Of a stretch of DNA of 64,000 nt, positions 18,530 through 28,236 are shown piece after piece (position 1 is the stretch's first letter; each line of letters opens with the position of its first letter). Source of the stretch: Pedobacter cryoconitis (GTDB lineage Bacteria; Bacteroidota; Bacteroidia; Sphingobacteriales; Sphingobacteriaceae); assembly GCF_003259615.1 (NCBI RefSeq), contig NZ_QLLR01000005.1:42741-106740 (forward strand), written 5' to 3'. The notes beneath the pieces are model-generated. The model ran no database searches. It was not told the origin of the DNA and saw only the letters and a program-made list of their open reading frames with translations. Both the position numbers and the translations under genes were made by a program.

Positions 18530-19143
18530 TGGATAAGGAAATATATATCATCCGTCATGGTGAGACGGATTTGAATAAACAAGGAATTATACAGGGAAGA
18601 GGGATAGATAGCAATTTAAATGCTACCGGAAGGGCTCAGGGGGCTGCATTTTATGAGTTATATAAAGACATCCCTTTTGATAAGGTTTATACTTCGGCGC
18701 TTAAACGTACTCAGCAAACTGTCCAGCAGTTTATTGATGCGGGTCTTCCCTGGGAAAAACATACGGAACTGGATGAGCTGGCCTGGGGTGAATTCGAGGG
18801 ACAGCATACCAGTGAACTGGTTATCGGAGCTTTCAAAGACATCACTGAAAAGTGGCAGGCAGGAGATTATGATGCGCATTTTACCGGAGGCGAAAGCCCG
18901 GCAGACGTAGCGATAAGATTAAAAGAGATTGTGGAAGTTATCAAATCCAGAACCGATGAAAAGTTAATCCTGGTTTGTATGCACGGGCGTTCTCTGCGCT
19001 TGTTAATGTGTTTGTTAACGAACAAACCGCTTTCCGAAATGTACGACTTTCCGCATCAGAACACAGGTCTTTACAGACTTGATTTAACGGGTGATACCTT
19101 CACGGTTTTAACCCAGAACAATACCGACCATTTAAACGCATAA
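18529..19143 (+). CDS. Histidine phosphatase family protein
   Basis: A 204-residue member of the phosphoglycerate-mutase-like branch of the histidine phosphatases. The phospho-accepting His9 lies in RHGETDLN; further active-site parts are SALKRTQQT, the acid in LDELAWGEFEGQ and the second histidine in VCMHGRSLR. The substrate is unknown. It is locked into the menaquinone operon: its ATG shares a base with the mqnE stop and mqnA starts 2 bp after its stop. No phosphatase step is part of the standard futalosine route, so its role there is open. Confidence 0.85.
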   Translation: MDKEIYIIRHGETDLNKQGIIQGRGIDSNLNATGRAQGAAFYELYKDIPFDKVYTSALKRTQQTVQQFIDAGLPWEKHTELDELAWGEFEGQHTSELVIGAFKDITEKWQAGDYDAHFTGGESPADVAIRLKEIVEVIKSRTDEKLILVCMHGRSLRLLMCLLTNKPLSEMYDFPHQNTGLYRLDLTGDTFTVLTQNNTDHLNA

Positions 19144-19145
19144 CA

Positions 19146-19871
19146 TTGAATAAGATCAGAATTTCTGCTGTTGCCTATACCAATACCAAGCCTTTTATTT
19201 ACGGAATCAATCATTCCGATGTATTAAACCAAATAGATTTAAGTTTAGATATTCCTTCAGATTGTGCCGCCAAATTAATTGATGGTACCGTTGATGTGGG
19301 TTTAATTCCTGTGGCAGCAATTCCGCAGGTACCGAATGCAAATATTATCTCTGATTATTGTATCGGGTCTGTAGGTGCTGTAAATTCTGTATTTATATTC
19401 AGTAATGTTCCGGTGAATGAAATCCGGACTTTGCGTTTGGATAGTCATTCCAGAACTTCAAATAACCTGGCGAAGGTATTACTGAAATTCCATTTTAAGC
19501 AGGAAGTAAGTTATACAACAGATGTTAATGCACAAACTGATGCGATCGTTTTAATTGGTGACCGTACCTTTGGTAAAAAAGACGATTACGCTTTTGCTTA
19601 TGATATGGGAGAGGAGTGGATGAATTTCACCGGGCTTCCATTTGTATATGCTGCATGGGTAGCAAATAAAGCTATTCCTGAAGACTTTATAAATGAGTTT
19701 AATACGGCTTTAAAGCAAGGCCTTGCTGCCAGAAAAGAGTTACTGAAAACACTGCCTGAAAACCCTGTTTTTGATCTGGATGATTACCTGATGAATAAGC
19801 TGGATTTTGAACTGACAGACAAGAAAAGAGAAGCATTATCACTGTTTTTATCTTATATAGAACAGTTGTAG
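19146..19871 (+). CDS. mqnA: Chorismate dehydratase MqnA
   Basis: A 241-residue protein with the periplasmic-binding-protein-like fold of MqnA, which dehydrates chorismate in the first step of the futalosine menaquinone pathway. Family segments are ISAVAYTNTKPF at the start, DVGLIPVAAIPQVPNA, and RLDSHSRTSNNLAKVL. It begins with TTG, 2 bp after the phosphatase stop; no ATG fits. Together with mqnE it supports menaquinone synthesis by the futalosine route rather than the MenFDHCEB route. Confidence 0.9.
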   Translation: MNKIRISAVAYTNTKPFIYGINHSDVLNQIDLSLDIPSDCAAKLIDGTVDVGLIPVAAIPQVPNANIISDYCIGSVGAVNSVFIFSNVPVNEIRTLRLDSHSRTSNNLAKVLLKFHFKQEVSYTTDVNAQTDAIVLIGDRTFGKKDDYAFAYDMGEEWMNFTGLPFVYAAWVANKAIPEDFINEFNTALKQGLAARKELLKTLPENPVFDLDDYLMNKLDFELTDKKREALSLFLSYIEQL

Positions 19872-19969
19872 GTCATATTAATGGTGATTCTTCCTCCTTA
19901 TTTTTCAAAAAAAAACCTAAAGCTAATCCTTAGATAGTATATTTACATTTTTGTAACGTAACATATATT

Positions 19970-22579
19970 TTGGCTAAAGATAAGACGAAAGAAACACCAT
20001 TAATGCAACAGCACAGTGCGATCAAGGCAAAGTATCCTGGTGCATTATTATTGTTTAGGGTTGGGGATTTTTATGAGACATTTGGCGAGGATGCCATTAA
20101 AACTTCCCAGATACTGGGAATTGTTTTAACACGAAGGGCAAACGGAACTGCTGCTTATATAGAGCTTGCTGGTTTTCCTCATCATTCGCTGGATACTTAC
20201 CTCTCTAAATTGGTCCGCGCAGGTCAGCGGGTGGCGATTTGTGATCAGCTGGAAGATCCTAAAACAACCAAGACTATTGTAAAACGCGGAGTTACTGAAC
20301 TGGTGACCCCCGGAGTGGCTTATAATGATAATATTCTTAGCCAGAAATCCAATAACTATTTAGGCGCGGTATACTTTGATAAAGCAATGATTGGTGTCTC
20401 ATTTCTGGATATTTCCACGGGTGAGTTCCATGTTGCGCAAGGTAACGCAGAGTATATAGATAAACTTTTACAAGGCTTTAAGCCGACTGAGGTTATTTTT
20501 CAAAAAAGTAAACGTCAGGAATTCTTTGAATTGTTCGGTGATAAGTTTTATACTTTCCCAATGGATGACTGGGCTTTTACCACTGATTATGCCAATGAAA
20601 CTTTAAACAAACATTTTGAGGTTAGTTCATTAAAGGGGTTTGGTGTAGATAAAATTCAGACTGGTATTATTGCTGCGGGTATTGTATTGCATTACCTGAA
20701 TGAAACTGAGCACCGGAATTTAAAGCACATTACCGCTATTTCCCGCCTGGAAGAAGATAATTATATGTGGCTGGACCGTTTTACAGTCCGTAATCTTGAA
20801 CTGGTGAGTTCTGCCAACGAAAATGCAATGACGCTTTTTAATGTGCTGGACCAGACTTCTACGCCAATGGGAGCGAGAATGCTTCACAAATGGATTGTGA
20901 TGCCGTTAAAGGAAATCAAACCAATTCAGGAGCGTCTGGGTACCGTAGAATTTATGGTGGCACATGAAGGTCTGATTGAAGAATTCTTAACCCATATTAA
21001 ATTGATTGGTGACCTGGAAAGGCTGATCTCTAAAGTTGGTTTGCAGAAATGCGGCCCAAGAGAGCTGAGCCAGCTTAAAAAGGCTCTGTACCATATTGAA
21101 GAAATAAAGGATACGGCTTTAACTTCAGATAATCCATACCTGATTCAGCTTGCTGAGCAGCTGGACCCTTGTGTGAGTATCCGGGAAAAACTACAAAGAG
21201 AACTTCAGGAAGATCCTCCCGCTTTGTTAATCAAAGGAAATGTAATTGCTGATGGAATTGATGAAGAGCTGGACAGGCTCCGTCAGATTTCCTCGGGTGG
21301 AAAAGACTTCCTGGTAGAAATTCAGAAACGCGAAGCCGCGAAAACTGGTATTCCTTCCCTGAAAATATCATTTAATAACGTTTTTGGTTATTATCTGGAA
21401 GTAACACATACGCATAAAGATAAAGTACCTGCAGAATGGAGTCGCAAACAGACGCTCGTGAATGCAGAAAGATATATTACTCCGGAGCTTAAGGAATACG
21501 AAGAGCAGATTTTAGGTGCGGAAGATAAAGTACAACAGATCGAAGTAAGGCTTTATGAAGCATTGATGCAGCAGGTTGCTGCTTATATCAGGCCAATTCA
21601 GCTGAATGCTTTCCTGGTTGCACAACTTGACGTTTTGTTATGTTTTGCGCAGTTAGCAATCAAAAATCATTACGTTAAGCCGGAAATGAATGTTTCCAAA
21701 GTACTCGATATCAAAGGTGGAAGACACCCGGTGATTGAGAAACGCTTACCGGTAGGGGAAGAGTATATTACCAATGATGTTTACCTGGATAATGATACGC
21801 AGCAGATTATTATCATTACAGGGCCCAATATGTCGGGTAAGTCTGCGATTTTAAGACAAACTGGTATCATTGTATTAATGGCACAGATGGGCTGTTTTGT
21901 TCCTGCTAAAGCTGCTCATATTGGTCTGGTTGATAAAATCTTTACCAGGGTAGGTGCTTCTGATAATCTTTCTTCAGGAGAGAGTACATTCATGGTAGAA
22001 ATGAATGAAACTGCCAGTATTTTGAATAATATTTCTGACAGAAGTCTAATCTTACTGGATGAAATTGGAAGAGGTACAAGTACTTATGATGGTATTTCTA
22101 TTGCCTGGGCGATTGCAGAGTTTTTACACACGCATCCTTCGGCAAGGCCTAAAACATTATTTGCTACACATTATCATGAATTGAACGAGCTGGCCGGAAC
22201 GATGAACCGGATCCGGAATTTCAATGTGTCTATAAAAGAAGTTGGTAACAAGATCATCTTTTTGCGTAAGCTGATTCCTGGCGGAAGTGAGCATAGTTTT
22301 GGTATCCATGTGGCTAAAATAGCGGGTATGCCTCCTAAACTGATTAACAGGGCCAATGAGATCCTTAAAAAGCTGGAAATTGACAGGACTGAAGGACAGA
22401 GTATCAAAGATAGTTTCAAAAAGGTCCAAAACCAGGCTTACCAGCTGCATATGTTTGCTGTTGATGATCCGGTTCTGGTACAAATAAGAGATATGCTGAA
22501 CAATCTGGATGTGAATGTACTGACTCCTGTAGAGGCTTTACTGAAACTGGATGAGATTCAGCGATTAATTAAACAATAA
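19970..22579 (+). CDS. mutS: DNA mismatch repair protein MutS
   Basis: An 869-residue mismatch-recognition ATPase. The mismatch-binding Phe-X-Glu motif is in [11 protein letters not shown] (about residues 32-42). The P-loop GPNMSGKS lies near residue 620, followed by the [14 protein letters not shown]alker B/signature segment and the ATHYHEL switch. The full length is that of MutS1. It starts with TTG ([10 protein letters not shown]). The lipoprotein peptidase gene follows after 11 bp. Confidence 0.97.
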   Translation: MAKDKTKETPLMQQHSAIKAKYPGALLLFRVGDFYETFGEDAIKTSQILGIVLTRRANGTAAYIELAGFPHHSLDTYLSKLVRAGQRVAICDQLEDPKTTKTIVKRGVTELVTPGVAYNDNILSQKSNNYLGAVYFDKAMIGVSFLDISTGEFHVAQGNAEYIDKLLQGFKPTEVIFQKSKRQEFFELFGDKFYTFPMDDWAFTTDYANETLNKHFEVSSLKGFGVDKIQTGIIAAGIVLHYLNETEHRNLKHITAISRLEEDNYMWLDRFTVRNLELVSSANENAMTLFNVLDQTSTPMGARMLHKWIVMPLKEIKPIQERLGTVEFMVAHEGLIEEFLTHIKLIGDLERLISKVGLQKCGPRELSQLKKALYHIEEIKDTALTSDNPYLIQLAEQLDPCVSIREKLQRELQEDPPALLIKGNVIADGIDEELDRLRQISSGGKDFLVEIQKREAAKTGIPSLKISFNNVFGYYLEVTHTHKDKVPAEWSRKQTLVNAERYITPELKEYEEQILGAEDKVQQIEVRLYEALMQQVAAYIRPIQLNAFLVAQLDVLLCFAQLAIKNHYVKPEMNVSKVLDIKGGRHPVIEKRLPVGEEYITNDVYLDNDTQQIIIITGPNMSGKSAILRQTGIIVLMAQMGCFVPAKAAHIGLVDKIFTRVGASDNLSSGESTFMVEMNETASILNNISDRSLILLDEIGRGTSTYDGISIAWAIAEFLHTHPSARPKTLFATHYHELNELAGTMNRIRNFNVSIKEVGNKIIFLRKLIPGGSEHSFGIHVAKIAGMPPKLINRANEILKKLEIDRTEGQSIKDSFKKVQNQAYQLHMFAVDDPVLVQIRDMLNNLDVNVLTPVEALLKLDEIQRLIKQ

Positions 22580-22590
22580 AAATAAGGCTT

Positions 22591-23100
22591 ATGACTTTAC
22601 GCAGTATCCGCGCCTCTCACCTGATCATACTGTTGGCCGCAATGGCTTTTCTTTCTTCCTGTGGAAGCAGAAGATCAACAGTTTATAAAGAAAGCAGAGG
22701 TGCCAAAGCTGCTGAAGCCATGGCGAATGTGAAGAGTAAAGACTTGTACCGTTTCATCACGGATTGGACAGGCGTGAGATACAGACTTGGTGGGTTAGAT
22801 AAAAGAGGAATAGATTGTTCGGGATTTGCCTTACTTTTGAATAAGGAGATTTATGGATTAAACTTACCCAGACGATCTAAAGACCAGGCCGGCGTGATTA
22901 AAGAGAAAAATGTTTCACAGCTCAAAGAGGGGGATCTGATCTTTTTCTCTTTCGGGGGCAATGGAATAGACCATGTTGGCGTTTATCTTAATCACGGGTT
23001 CTTTGTTCATGCTTCTACTACACGTGGTGTGATTGTAGATGACTTAAGCCTTCCTGCTTACCAGCGTGTGCTGGTCAAAGCGGGACCTGTAAAAGACTAA
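22591..23100 (+). CDS. C40-family (NlpC/P60) peptidase lipoprotein
   Basis: A 169-residue lipoprotein with lipobox LSSC (Cys24) and an NlpC/P60 domain (about 52-165). The catalytic Cys76 is in GIDCSGFAL, His128 in GIDHVGVYL, and His140 is in the third-residue position. Such enzymes cut the gamma-D-glutamyl bond in peptidoglycan stem peptides. It lies 11 bp after mutS, so it may be cotranscribed, with no obvious functional link. Confidence 0.9.
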   Translation: MTLRSIRASHLIILLAAMAFLSSCGSRRSTVYKESRGAKAAEAMANVKSKDLYRFITDWTGVRYRLGGLDKRGIDCSGFALLLNKEIYGLNLPRRSKDQAGVIKEKNVSQLKEGDLIFFSFGGNGIDHVGVYLNHGFFVHASTTRGVIVDDLSLPAYQRVLVKAGPVKD

Positions 23101-23120
23101 AAAGACACAATATATAATAG

Positions 23121-23243
23121 ATGGAAGACAAGGGTTACGAAATATCATTTTGGAATAAGTATAAGAAATTCGCTACTACTGAGATATTAATGTATCTTAT
23201 TATGATAATTGGTATAGGTTTGGGTATTATTTTTCTTATTTAA
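23121..23243 (+). CDS. Small 40-residue membrane protein
   Basis: A short ORF with ATG and TAA, 20 bp after the C40 peptidase. Residues 1-20 are polar with Lys and aromatic residues (MEDKGYEISFWNKYKKF); residues 22-40 form one hydrophobic helix (MYLIMIIGIGLGIIFLI). Codon use and the charge pattern (positive residues before the helix) look genuine. I recognise no family, and the function is unknown. Confidence 0.55.
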   Translation: MEDKGYEISFWNKYKKFATTEILMYLIMIIGIGLGIIFLI

Positions 23244-23337
23244 AAATTATCTTTCCCTGCCAGGAATTTAAACCGTATCATTGACTACACCATCTGACCA
23301 TTGAAAAATTAAAAAACACTAATGAACCCGACATCAC

Positions 23338-23377
23338 TAAAATAATTATCAGACCCCGAAGGACAATAATTATTTTA
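23338..23377. repeat. AT-rich 12-bp perfect inverted repeat
   Basis: TAAAATAATTAT (23338-23349) and its complement (23366-23377) flank a GC-richer 16-nt loop. It lies between the small membrane protein and the exonuclease gene, 43 bp before the latter. It may be a weak terminator for the upstream genes or an operator. The 9-mer CCATCTGAC also occurs on both sides, at 23290 and 23391. Confidence 0.6.
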
Positions 23378-23420
23378 ATGATCAAAGGCTCCATCTGACA
23401 AAAAAAAACATATTAAATAG

Positions 23421-24431
23421 ATGAAATTAAATCTAATCCGTCCTCTTGCTTTTTTTGATTTGGAAACCACAGGAATTAACGTTGGTTCTGATCGTATCGT
23501 TGAAATTGCAATTTTAAAAGCTATGCCAGATGGATCTGAGCTGGTAAAAACATTACGTGTCCATCCGGATATGCCAATCCCTTTGCAATCTTCTCTGATT
23601 CATGGAATTTACGATAAGGATATTGCTGATGCACCTAAATTTAATGAAGTAGCAGCAGAAATTGCTGAATTTATTGGTGATGCGGATCTTGCAGGTTACA
23701 ACTCTAACCGTTTTGATATTCCTGTATTACTGGAAGAATTCTTACGTGCAGGTGTAGACTTTGATATGACCGGAAGAAGGTTTGTAGATGTACAAAATGT
23801 GTTTCACCAGATGGAACAACGTACTTTGCGTGCGGCTTATAAATTCTATTGTGATCAGGATATTATCAATGCACACTCTGCAGAGGCAGATATTAAAGCT
23901 ACTTATCATGTTTTGCTTGCACAGCTTGACCGTTATGAGAATGTAGATTTTGAAGATAAACAAGGTAACATCTCTCAGCCGGTCAAAAATGATGTAGACG
24001 CGCTTCATGCTTTTACAAACATGAACAAGCCTGTTGATTTTGCAGGCAGAATGGTCTTCAATGAGAATGGAGAAGAGGTGTTTAACTTCGGAAAGCATAA
24101 AAACAAAACTGTAGAGCAGGTATTTGATACTGAGCCAAGTTATTATGCCTGGATGAAACAGGGAGATTTTCCTTTATACACTAAAAAGAAACTGGAAGAG
24201 ATCTGGACACGCTGGAACAAGAAAAAGGAATTGAGCAGAGCAGCAAAAATGCCGGCAACGCCAAGACCAGCAGAATCAGCCGTTCCTGCAAAACCTAAAC
24301 CTGCGGCGGCACAACCAAGGCCACAACAGGCAGCAGGACAACCAGCGGCTCCACAACCTAAAAAGGAAAAACCAGCGGTAAATGTTACTCCTGACATGCT
24401 GGAACAATTAAAAATGAAATTCGGTAAATAA
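23421..24431 (+). CDS. DnaQ-like 3'-5' exonuclease with DUF3820 region
   Basis: A 336-residue protein. Residues 8-170 are a DEDDh exonuclease: FFDLETTG (Asp13, Glu15), YNSNRFDIPVL and the closing HSAEADIKATYHVLL. Residues about 215-260 match the small DUF3820-type module (NFGKHKNKTVEQV; YYAWMKQGDFP). A Pro/Ala/Lys-rich low-complexity linker follows and a short conserved end (TPDMLEQLKMKFGK). It probably trims DNA 3' ends in repair or proofreading; no polymerase gene is near. Confidence 0.85.
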   Translation: MKLNLIRPLAFFDLETTGINVGSDRIVEIAILKAMPDGSELVKTLRVHPDMPIPLQSSLIHGIYDKDIADAPKFNEVAAEIAEFIGDADLAGYNSNRFDIPVLLEEFLRAGVDFDMTGRRFVDVQNVFHQMEQRTLRAAYKFYCDQDIINAHSAEADIKATYHVLLAQLDRYENVDFEDKQGNISQPVKNDVDALHAFTNMNKPVDFAGRMVFNENGEEVFNFGKHKNKTVEQVFDTEPSYYAWMKQGDFPLYTKKKLEEIWTRWNKKKELSRAAKMPATPRPAESAVPAKPKPAAAQPRPQQAAGQPAAPQPKKEKPAVNVTPDMLEQLKMKFGK

Positions 24432-24437
24432 GCCAGC

Positions 24438-24470
24438 AAAAACCTGCATATGATGAATATGCAGGTTTTT
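24438..24470 (+). terminator. Intrinsic terminator of the exonuclease gene
   Basis: The 14-bp stem AAAAACCTGCATAT (24438-24451)/ATATGCAGGTTTTT (24457-24470) has a 5-nt GATGA loop and ends in a T-tract. Confidence 0.88.
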
Positions 24471-24480
24471 TATAAAAGGG

Positions 24481-24591
24481 AAAAATAAATATATACTAAT
24501 GAAACCATGATGATTTTTCAAACCACACAACGAGATGATATAAAATCATGATAGCTTCATAACCGTTAAAAATAAATATATACTAATGAAA
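24481..24591 (+). repeat. 24-bp direct repeat covering a translation start
   Basis: An identical 24-bp segment occurs at 24481-24504 and 24568-24591. The second copy contains the ATG (24586) of the M1 peptidase with its AT-rich upstream region. The first copy has the same ATG but its frame stops after three codons (ATG AAA CCA TGA). It looks like a duplicated initiation region. Confidence 0.85.
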
Positions 24592-26451
24592 AAAATAACA
24601 ATGCTCAGTCTCTTCAGTATGATAGGTCTGAGCGTTTTTGCGCAACAGGGTTTGCCGGTTCCTGCAGATATTCAGCAAGCTTACAACAAAGGAACAAGGG
24701 CTGTGAATGGGAAACCAGGATTAAAATACTGGCAGAATACAGCAGATTACGATTTGAAAGTAGATTTCGATCCTGTGTCAGGATTGCTGAAAGGTACTGT
24801 TGATGTAATTTATAAGAATCAAAGTCCTGATACCTTAAAGGAGATCTGGTTTAAATTATATCCAAACTTATACAAAGATGGCAGCCCGCGTGCAAGTAAG
24901 GTTGCGGACAGAGATTTGGGTGAAGGTGTGAAAATTGGCTCCTTATCAATTAATGATAAAACAGTTTCGGCTGATGCACTTCAGATCGATGGAACAAATA
25001 TGCGTACTGCTATTGCTGGATTGGCCCCTGGAAAAAGTATAAAAGTTAAAATTGCTTATCAATATACTTTAAACAGAGGATCTCATAACAGAACTGGTAT
25101 GGTCGATGAAGGTTCTTATTTTGTAGCTTATTTCTTCCCCCGTATTACTGTTTATGATGATGTAGATGGTTGGAACAAGTATCCTTATCTCGGAGACGCT
25201 GAGTTTTACAATGACTTCTGTACGTTTAAAGCCGCAGTAACAGTGCCTAAAAACTACGTCATCTGGGCAACAGGAGATCTGATGAATGCTAAAAGTGTTT
25301 TCCAGAAGAAAATTGCTGATAAGCTGGCTTTAGCGGAGCAGGTAGACAGTGTGGTTAATGTAATCAATGAGAATGACCTTGCGACACAGACTATTACTAA
25401 AAACCAGGATTTTAATACCTGGAAATTTGAAGCTAAAAATGTAACCGACTTCGTTTTTGCGACCAGTAACCATTATTTGTGGAAGTCAACCAGTTTAGTC
25501 GTTGATCCGAAAACCAATAGAAGAACGCGGGTAGATGCGGCATTTAATCCTATTCATAAAGATTATTATGAAGTGATAGATTTTGCACGTAAATCTGTAC
25601 ATGCCATGAGTTATGACTTCCCGAAATGGCCATATCCATATGCACATGAGACTATTTTTGATGGACTTGACCAGATGGAATATCCAATGATGGTAAATGA
25701 TAATCCTGTTGAAAAACGCGAAAACTCAATTACACTGACTATCCATGAGATTTTTCATACGATGTTCCCTTTTTACATGGGAACAAATGAAACAAAATAT
25801 GGCTGGATGGACGAAGGTTGGGCAACTATAGGGGAGTGGTTAATTTCGCCGATGATTGACTCTACTATGGTTGATGAGTATGGAATACAGCCAACAGCAT
25901 TTAATTCTGGTAAAAAAGATGACACGCCAATCATGACCCTTACTCCGGATCTGGTTGGTTCGGGTTCTTTTACCAATTCTTATCCTAAACCTGCTTTAGG
26001 TTACCTGTTTGTAAAGGATTATCTGGGTGATGAGTTGTTTACCAAAGCATTGCACAATTATATTGAACAATGGAACGGTAAACATCCAATGCCATTTGAT
26101 TTCTTTTACAGTATGAACGAAGGATCTGGTAAAAATATGGACTGGTTCTGGAACAGATGGTTCTTTGGAGAAGGAGATATTGATTTGGGTATTACCGGAG
26201 CTGACAAAACAGCTGATGGTTATGTTTTCAAGATAGAAAACAAAAGTCTTAAACCACTACCTGTTGATTTGACTTTAACTTATGATGACGGTTCTACGGA
26301 AAAAGCACATTGGAATATCGGTGTCTGGGAGAAACCTGAACTGAATATTTCACTTCCTTTCAAAACCAGTAAAAAAATAAAGAAAGCCGTGCTTGGAAGT
26401 ACTTATGTACCGGATAAGAACGATTACAATAACATACTGTTTGTTAAATAA
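24586..26451 (+). CDS. M1-family zinc metallopeptidase, secreted
   Basis: A 621-residue aminopeptidase-like protein. The signal peptide covers residues 1-19. An N-terminal beta domain binds substrate; the gluzincin catalytic domain has zinc ligands His387, His391 and Glu410 (HEIFH, then 18 residues, then E in MDEGWA). The usual GAMEN exopeptidase loop is replaced by a region reading DGLDQMEYPMM. The C-terminus is short, without a HEAT-like cap. It probably degrades peptides in the periplasm or outside the cell. It is a single-gene unit. Confidence 0.9.
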   Translation: MKKITMLSLFSMIGLSVFAQQGLPVPADIQQAYNKGTRAVNGKPGLKYWQNTADYDLKVDFDPVSGLLKGTVDVIYKNQSPDTLKEIWFKLYPNLYKDGSPRASKVADRDLGEGVKIGSLSINDKTVSADALQIDGTNMRTAIAGLAPGKSIKVKIAYQYTLNRGSHNRTGMVDEGSYFVAYFFPRITVYDDVDGWNKYPYLGDAEFYNDFCTFKAAVTVPKNYVIWATGDLMNAKSVFQKKIADKLALAEQVDSVVNVINENDLATQTITKNQDFNTWKFEAKNVTDFVFATSNHYLWKSTSLVVDPKTNRRTRVDAAFNPIHKDYYEVIDFARKSVHAMSYDFPKWPYPYAHETIFDGLDQMEYPMMVNDNPVEKRENSITLTIHEIFHTMFPFYMGTNETKYGWMDEGWATIGEWLISPMIDSTMVDEYGIQPTAFNSGKKDDTPIMTLTPDLVGSGSFTNSYPKPALGYLFVKDYLGDELFTKALHNYIEQWNGKHPMPFDFFYSMNEGSGKNMDWFWNRWFFGEGDIDLGITGADKTADGYVFKIENKSLKPLPVDLTLTYDDGSTEKAHWNIGVWEKPELNISLPFKTSKKIKKAVLGSTYVPDKNDYNNILFVK

Positions 26452-26473
26452 GCTCTTTTGAGCTCAACAATCC

Positions 26474-27421
26474 TTAGCTTTCATCAGGAATCTGCCTGAT
26501 GAAATCAATATTGCGGGTTAAGCCTTTAAACTTAGTCCGCTTTACTGCCGAATTCTTAAAGATCTGTTTAAACACATCTTCGGTAATATCCAGCCAATCT
26601 TCTCTTTTCATGTTCAGCAAATTCTCATTAGGTTTGAACTTTGGTTCCGTATGAGGAACTGAAAATCTGTTCCAGGGGCAAACATCCTGACAAATGTCAC
26701 AGCCAAACATCCAGTTTTCCATTTTATCATCAAAGCTTTTAGGGATTTCTTCTCTGAGTTCAATAGTGAGGTAAGAGATACATTTGGTTGCGTCGATGAT
26801 AAAAGGGGATAAGATCGCGTCTGTCGGGCAAGCATCTATACATTTGGTACAGGTACCACAGTGATCAGTTGCAAAGGGTTCATCATAAACCAGGTCGAGA
26901 TCAATAATCAGTTCTGCTAAAAAGAAGAATGAACCACTTTTCTTACTGATAATATTGCTGTTTTTACCAATCCAGCCAATACCCGCACGTTTTGCCCAGG
27001 CTCTGTCCAGTACCGGTGCAGAATCCACAAAAGCTCTTCCGCTTACCTCGCCTATGTTTTCTTCAATAAAGCTGAGCAATAAGAATAACTTGTCTTTAAT
27101 CACCGTATGATAGTCCGCGCCATAGGCATACTTAGAGATCTTCGGCGCATCCGGGTCTGTTTGCCTTTCTTCAGGAAAGTAATTCAGCGTCAGAGAGATT
27201 ACAGATTTTGCATCATCCACCAGCAGTGTCGGATTCAACCTCTTGTCGAAGTGATTTTCCATATAGCTCATCTGTCCGTGACGATTATCTGTAAGCCATT
27301 TTTCCAATCTCGGTGCTTCTTCTTCCAGAAAGCCTGCTTTAGCAATACCGCACTGCATAAAGCCTAGTCTAAGGGCTTCATCCTTGATAAGCTGGCTGTA
27401 TTTTGCTGGGTTGTTATACAT
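26474..27421 (-). CDS. queG: Epoxyqueuosine reductase QueG
   Basis: A 315-residue cobalamin-dependent enzyme that reduces epoxyqueuosine to queuosine in tRNA. Two 4Fe-4S cluster motifs are visible, [12 protein letters not shown] and [11 protein letters not shown], with the central CISYLTIE segment. I prefer ATG 27421 to a TTG at 27433 because 27431-27438 is an exact -7 promoter box, so the transcript should start between them. It converges on the M1 peptidase gene. Confidence 0.92.
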   Translation of the reverse strand: MYNNPAKYSQLIKDEALRLGFMQCGIAKAGFLEEEAPRLEKWLTDNRHGQMSYMENHFDKRLNPTLLVDDAKSVISLTLNYFPEERQTDPDAPKISKYAYGADYHTVIKDKLFLLLSFIEENIGEVSGRAFVDSAPVLDRAWAKRAGIGWIGKNSNIISKKSGSFFFLAELIIDLDLVYDEPFATDHCGTCTKCIDACPTDAILSPFIIDATKCISYLTIELREEIPKSFDDKMENWMFGCDICQDVCPWNRFSVPHTEPKFKPNENLLNMKREDWLDITEDVFKQIFKNSAVKRTKFKGLTRNIDFIRQIPDES

Positions 27422-27430
27422 TTCTCTCTG

Positions 27431-27438
27431 CAAAGGTA
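27431..27438 (-). promoter_or_regulatory. -7 promoter box of queG
   Basis: The minus strand reads TACCTTTG, an exact TAnnTTTG match. Transcription starting 5-7 nt later would give a nearly leaderless message beginning just before ATG 27421. Confidence 0.45.
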
Positions 27439-27577
27439 CACTTCTATAATCTATAAAAAAACCAATCTGCTACGCTATTAAGCATCCGGAAGCTGTTTTT
27501 GAGTCATATGACCCTATGAAATGAGCTTTTTTAGCCATAAGTTGGTGCAATAAAAAATATAAAGGAGAAAGCTGAAA

Positions 27578-27644
27578 ATCCTTAAAAGAGTAGGTATTAA
27601 TTAAAGTTTTTGGTGCTTTTTGATGAATAAAAGTATTATTGATT
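27578..27644 (+). promoter_or_regulatory. Conserved leader of the WYAY small-protein gene, copy A
   Basis: This stretch aligns with 61982-62051 upstream of the paralogue: shared blocks CCTTAAA, GAGTAGGT, ATTAAAGTTTTT and CTTTTTGATG-ATAAAAG, ending at TTATGGC. Conservation outside the coding part suggests a shared promoter or 5' UTR element. No standard TTTG-N19-TAnnTTTG promoter is seen in it. Confidence 0.55.
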
Positions 27645-27881
27645 ATGGCTAATTCCTGGTATGCTTATTTAGGGGGGGATGTGACTTTAATATCGAGTTA
27701 CAGAAAAACAAGTGTAAAACCAAGTTTTAAAAATGGTACTGTGCTGTGTGCTGTTTATTTACCTGTAGGTGGAGATCACCCTGCTTTTATTCCTGGTACT
27801 GTACTTGATTATATTGCAGATGCACTGGCTACCGGCCGGGCACAACCTGAGGAGGGTAAAATTCACGTCCGTTTAAGATAA
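27645..27881 (+). CDS. Small WYAY-motif protein, copy A
   Basis: A 78-residue soluble protein paralogous to the one at 62052-62303. Both begin MA-x-x-WYAY, then a Gly-rich turn, then a shared pattern SSY-x(5)-VKP-x(3)-NG-x(3)-CA-Y, a GG element, and Y-IA near residues 57-60. There is no signal peptide or membrane helix. The ATG at 27645 was chosen over a TTG six bases upstream because the paralogue starts at the matching ATG. I recognise no named family, and the function is unknown. Its leader is conserved with the paralogue's. Confidence 0.7.
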   Translation: MANSWYAYLGGDVTLISSYRKTSVKPSFKNGTVLCAVYLPVGGDHPAFIPGTVLDYIADALATGRAQPEEGKIHVRLR

Positions 27882-28001
27882 GTTTTACGTTGGAGGGATG
27901 CTTTGGAATACAGCATGTCCCTTTGGAGGAAACTTTTGAGTCTTTTCTTTGTTGTACATAGACTAAACTAATTATCTGAAATTAACTTAACACTGTCAAT
28001 T

Positions 28002-28211
28002 ATGGAAAACACAGAATCTGATTTTAAAGAGAACCCAGAAAACAATCCCAGAGAAATAGAGACTGATTATCCAAAACATCAGGATGACCCTGGACCATCG
28101 CCACAGGCCGTAAACGAAGATAATGACAAAGGAGCAGGACCAGTAATTAAATGGGGAGTGCCCATTATTATACTGATCCTGCTCATTTATTGGTTGTTTT
28201 TACGGAAATAA
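28002..28211 (+). CDS. Small C-terminally anchored membrane protein
   Basis: A 69-residue protein with a very acidic, Asn/Pro-rich N-terminal part (residues 1-46) and one C-terminal helix (about 49-66, WGVPIIILILLIYWLFL) ending in RK. This is the layout of a tail-anchored inner-membrane protein with a disordered cytoplasmic segment. I recognise no family. It ends 25 bp before the convergent GNAT-nitrilase gene. Confidence 0.6.
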   Translation: MENTESDFKENPENNPREIETDYPKHQDDPGPSPQAVNEDNDKGAGPVIKWGVPIIILILLIYWLFLRK

Positions 28212-28236
28212 CAGGCCTGTATCCGAAGCTTGTTTA

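Noticed and set aside
24143..24439. 98-codon minus-strand frame rich in Gly/Ala/Cys
   Set aside because: It is the antisense shadow of the Pro/Ala-rich tail of the exonuclease.
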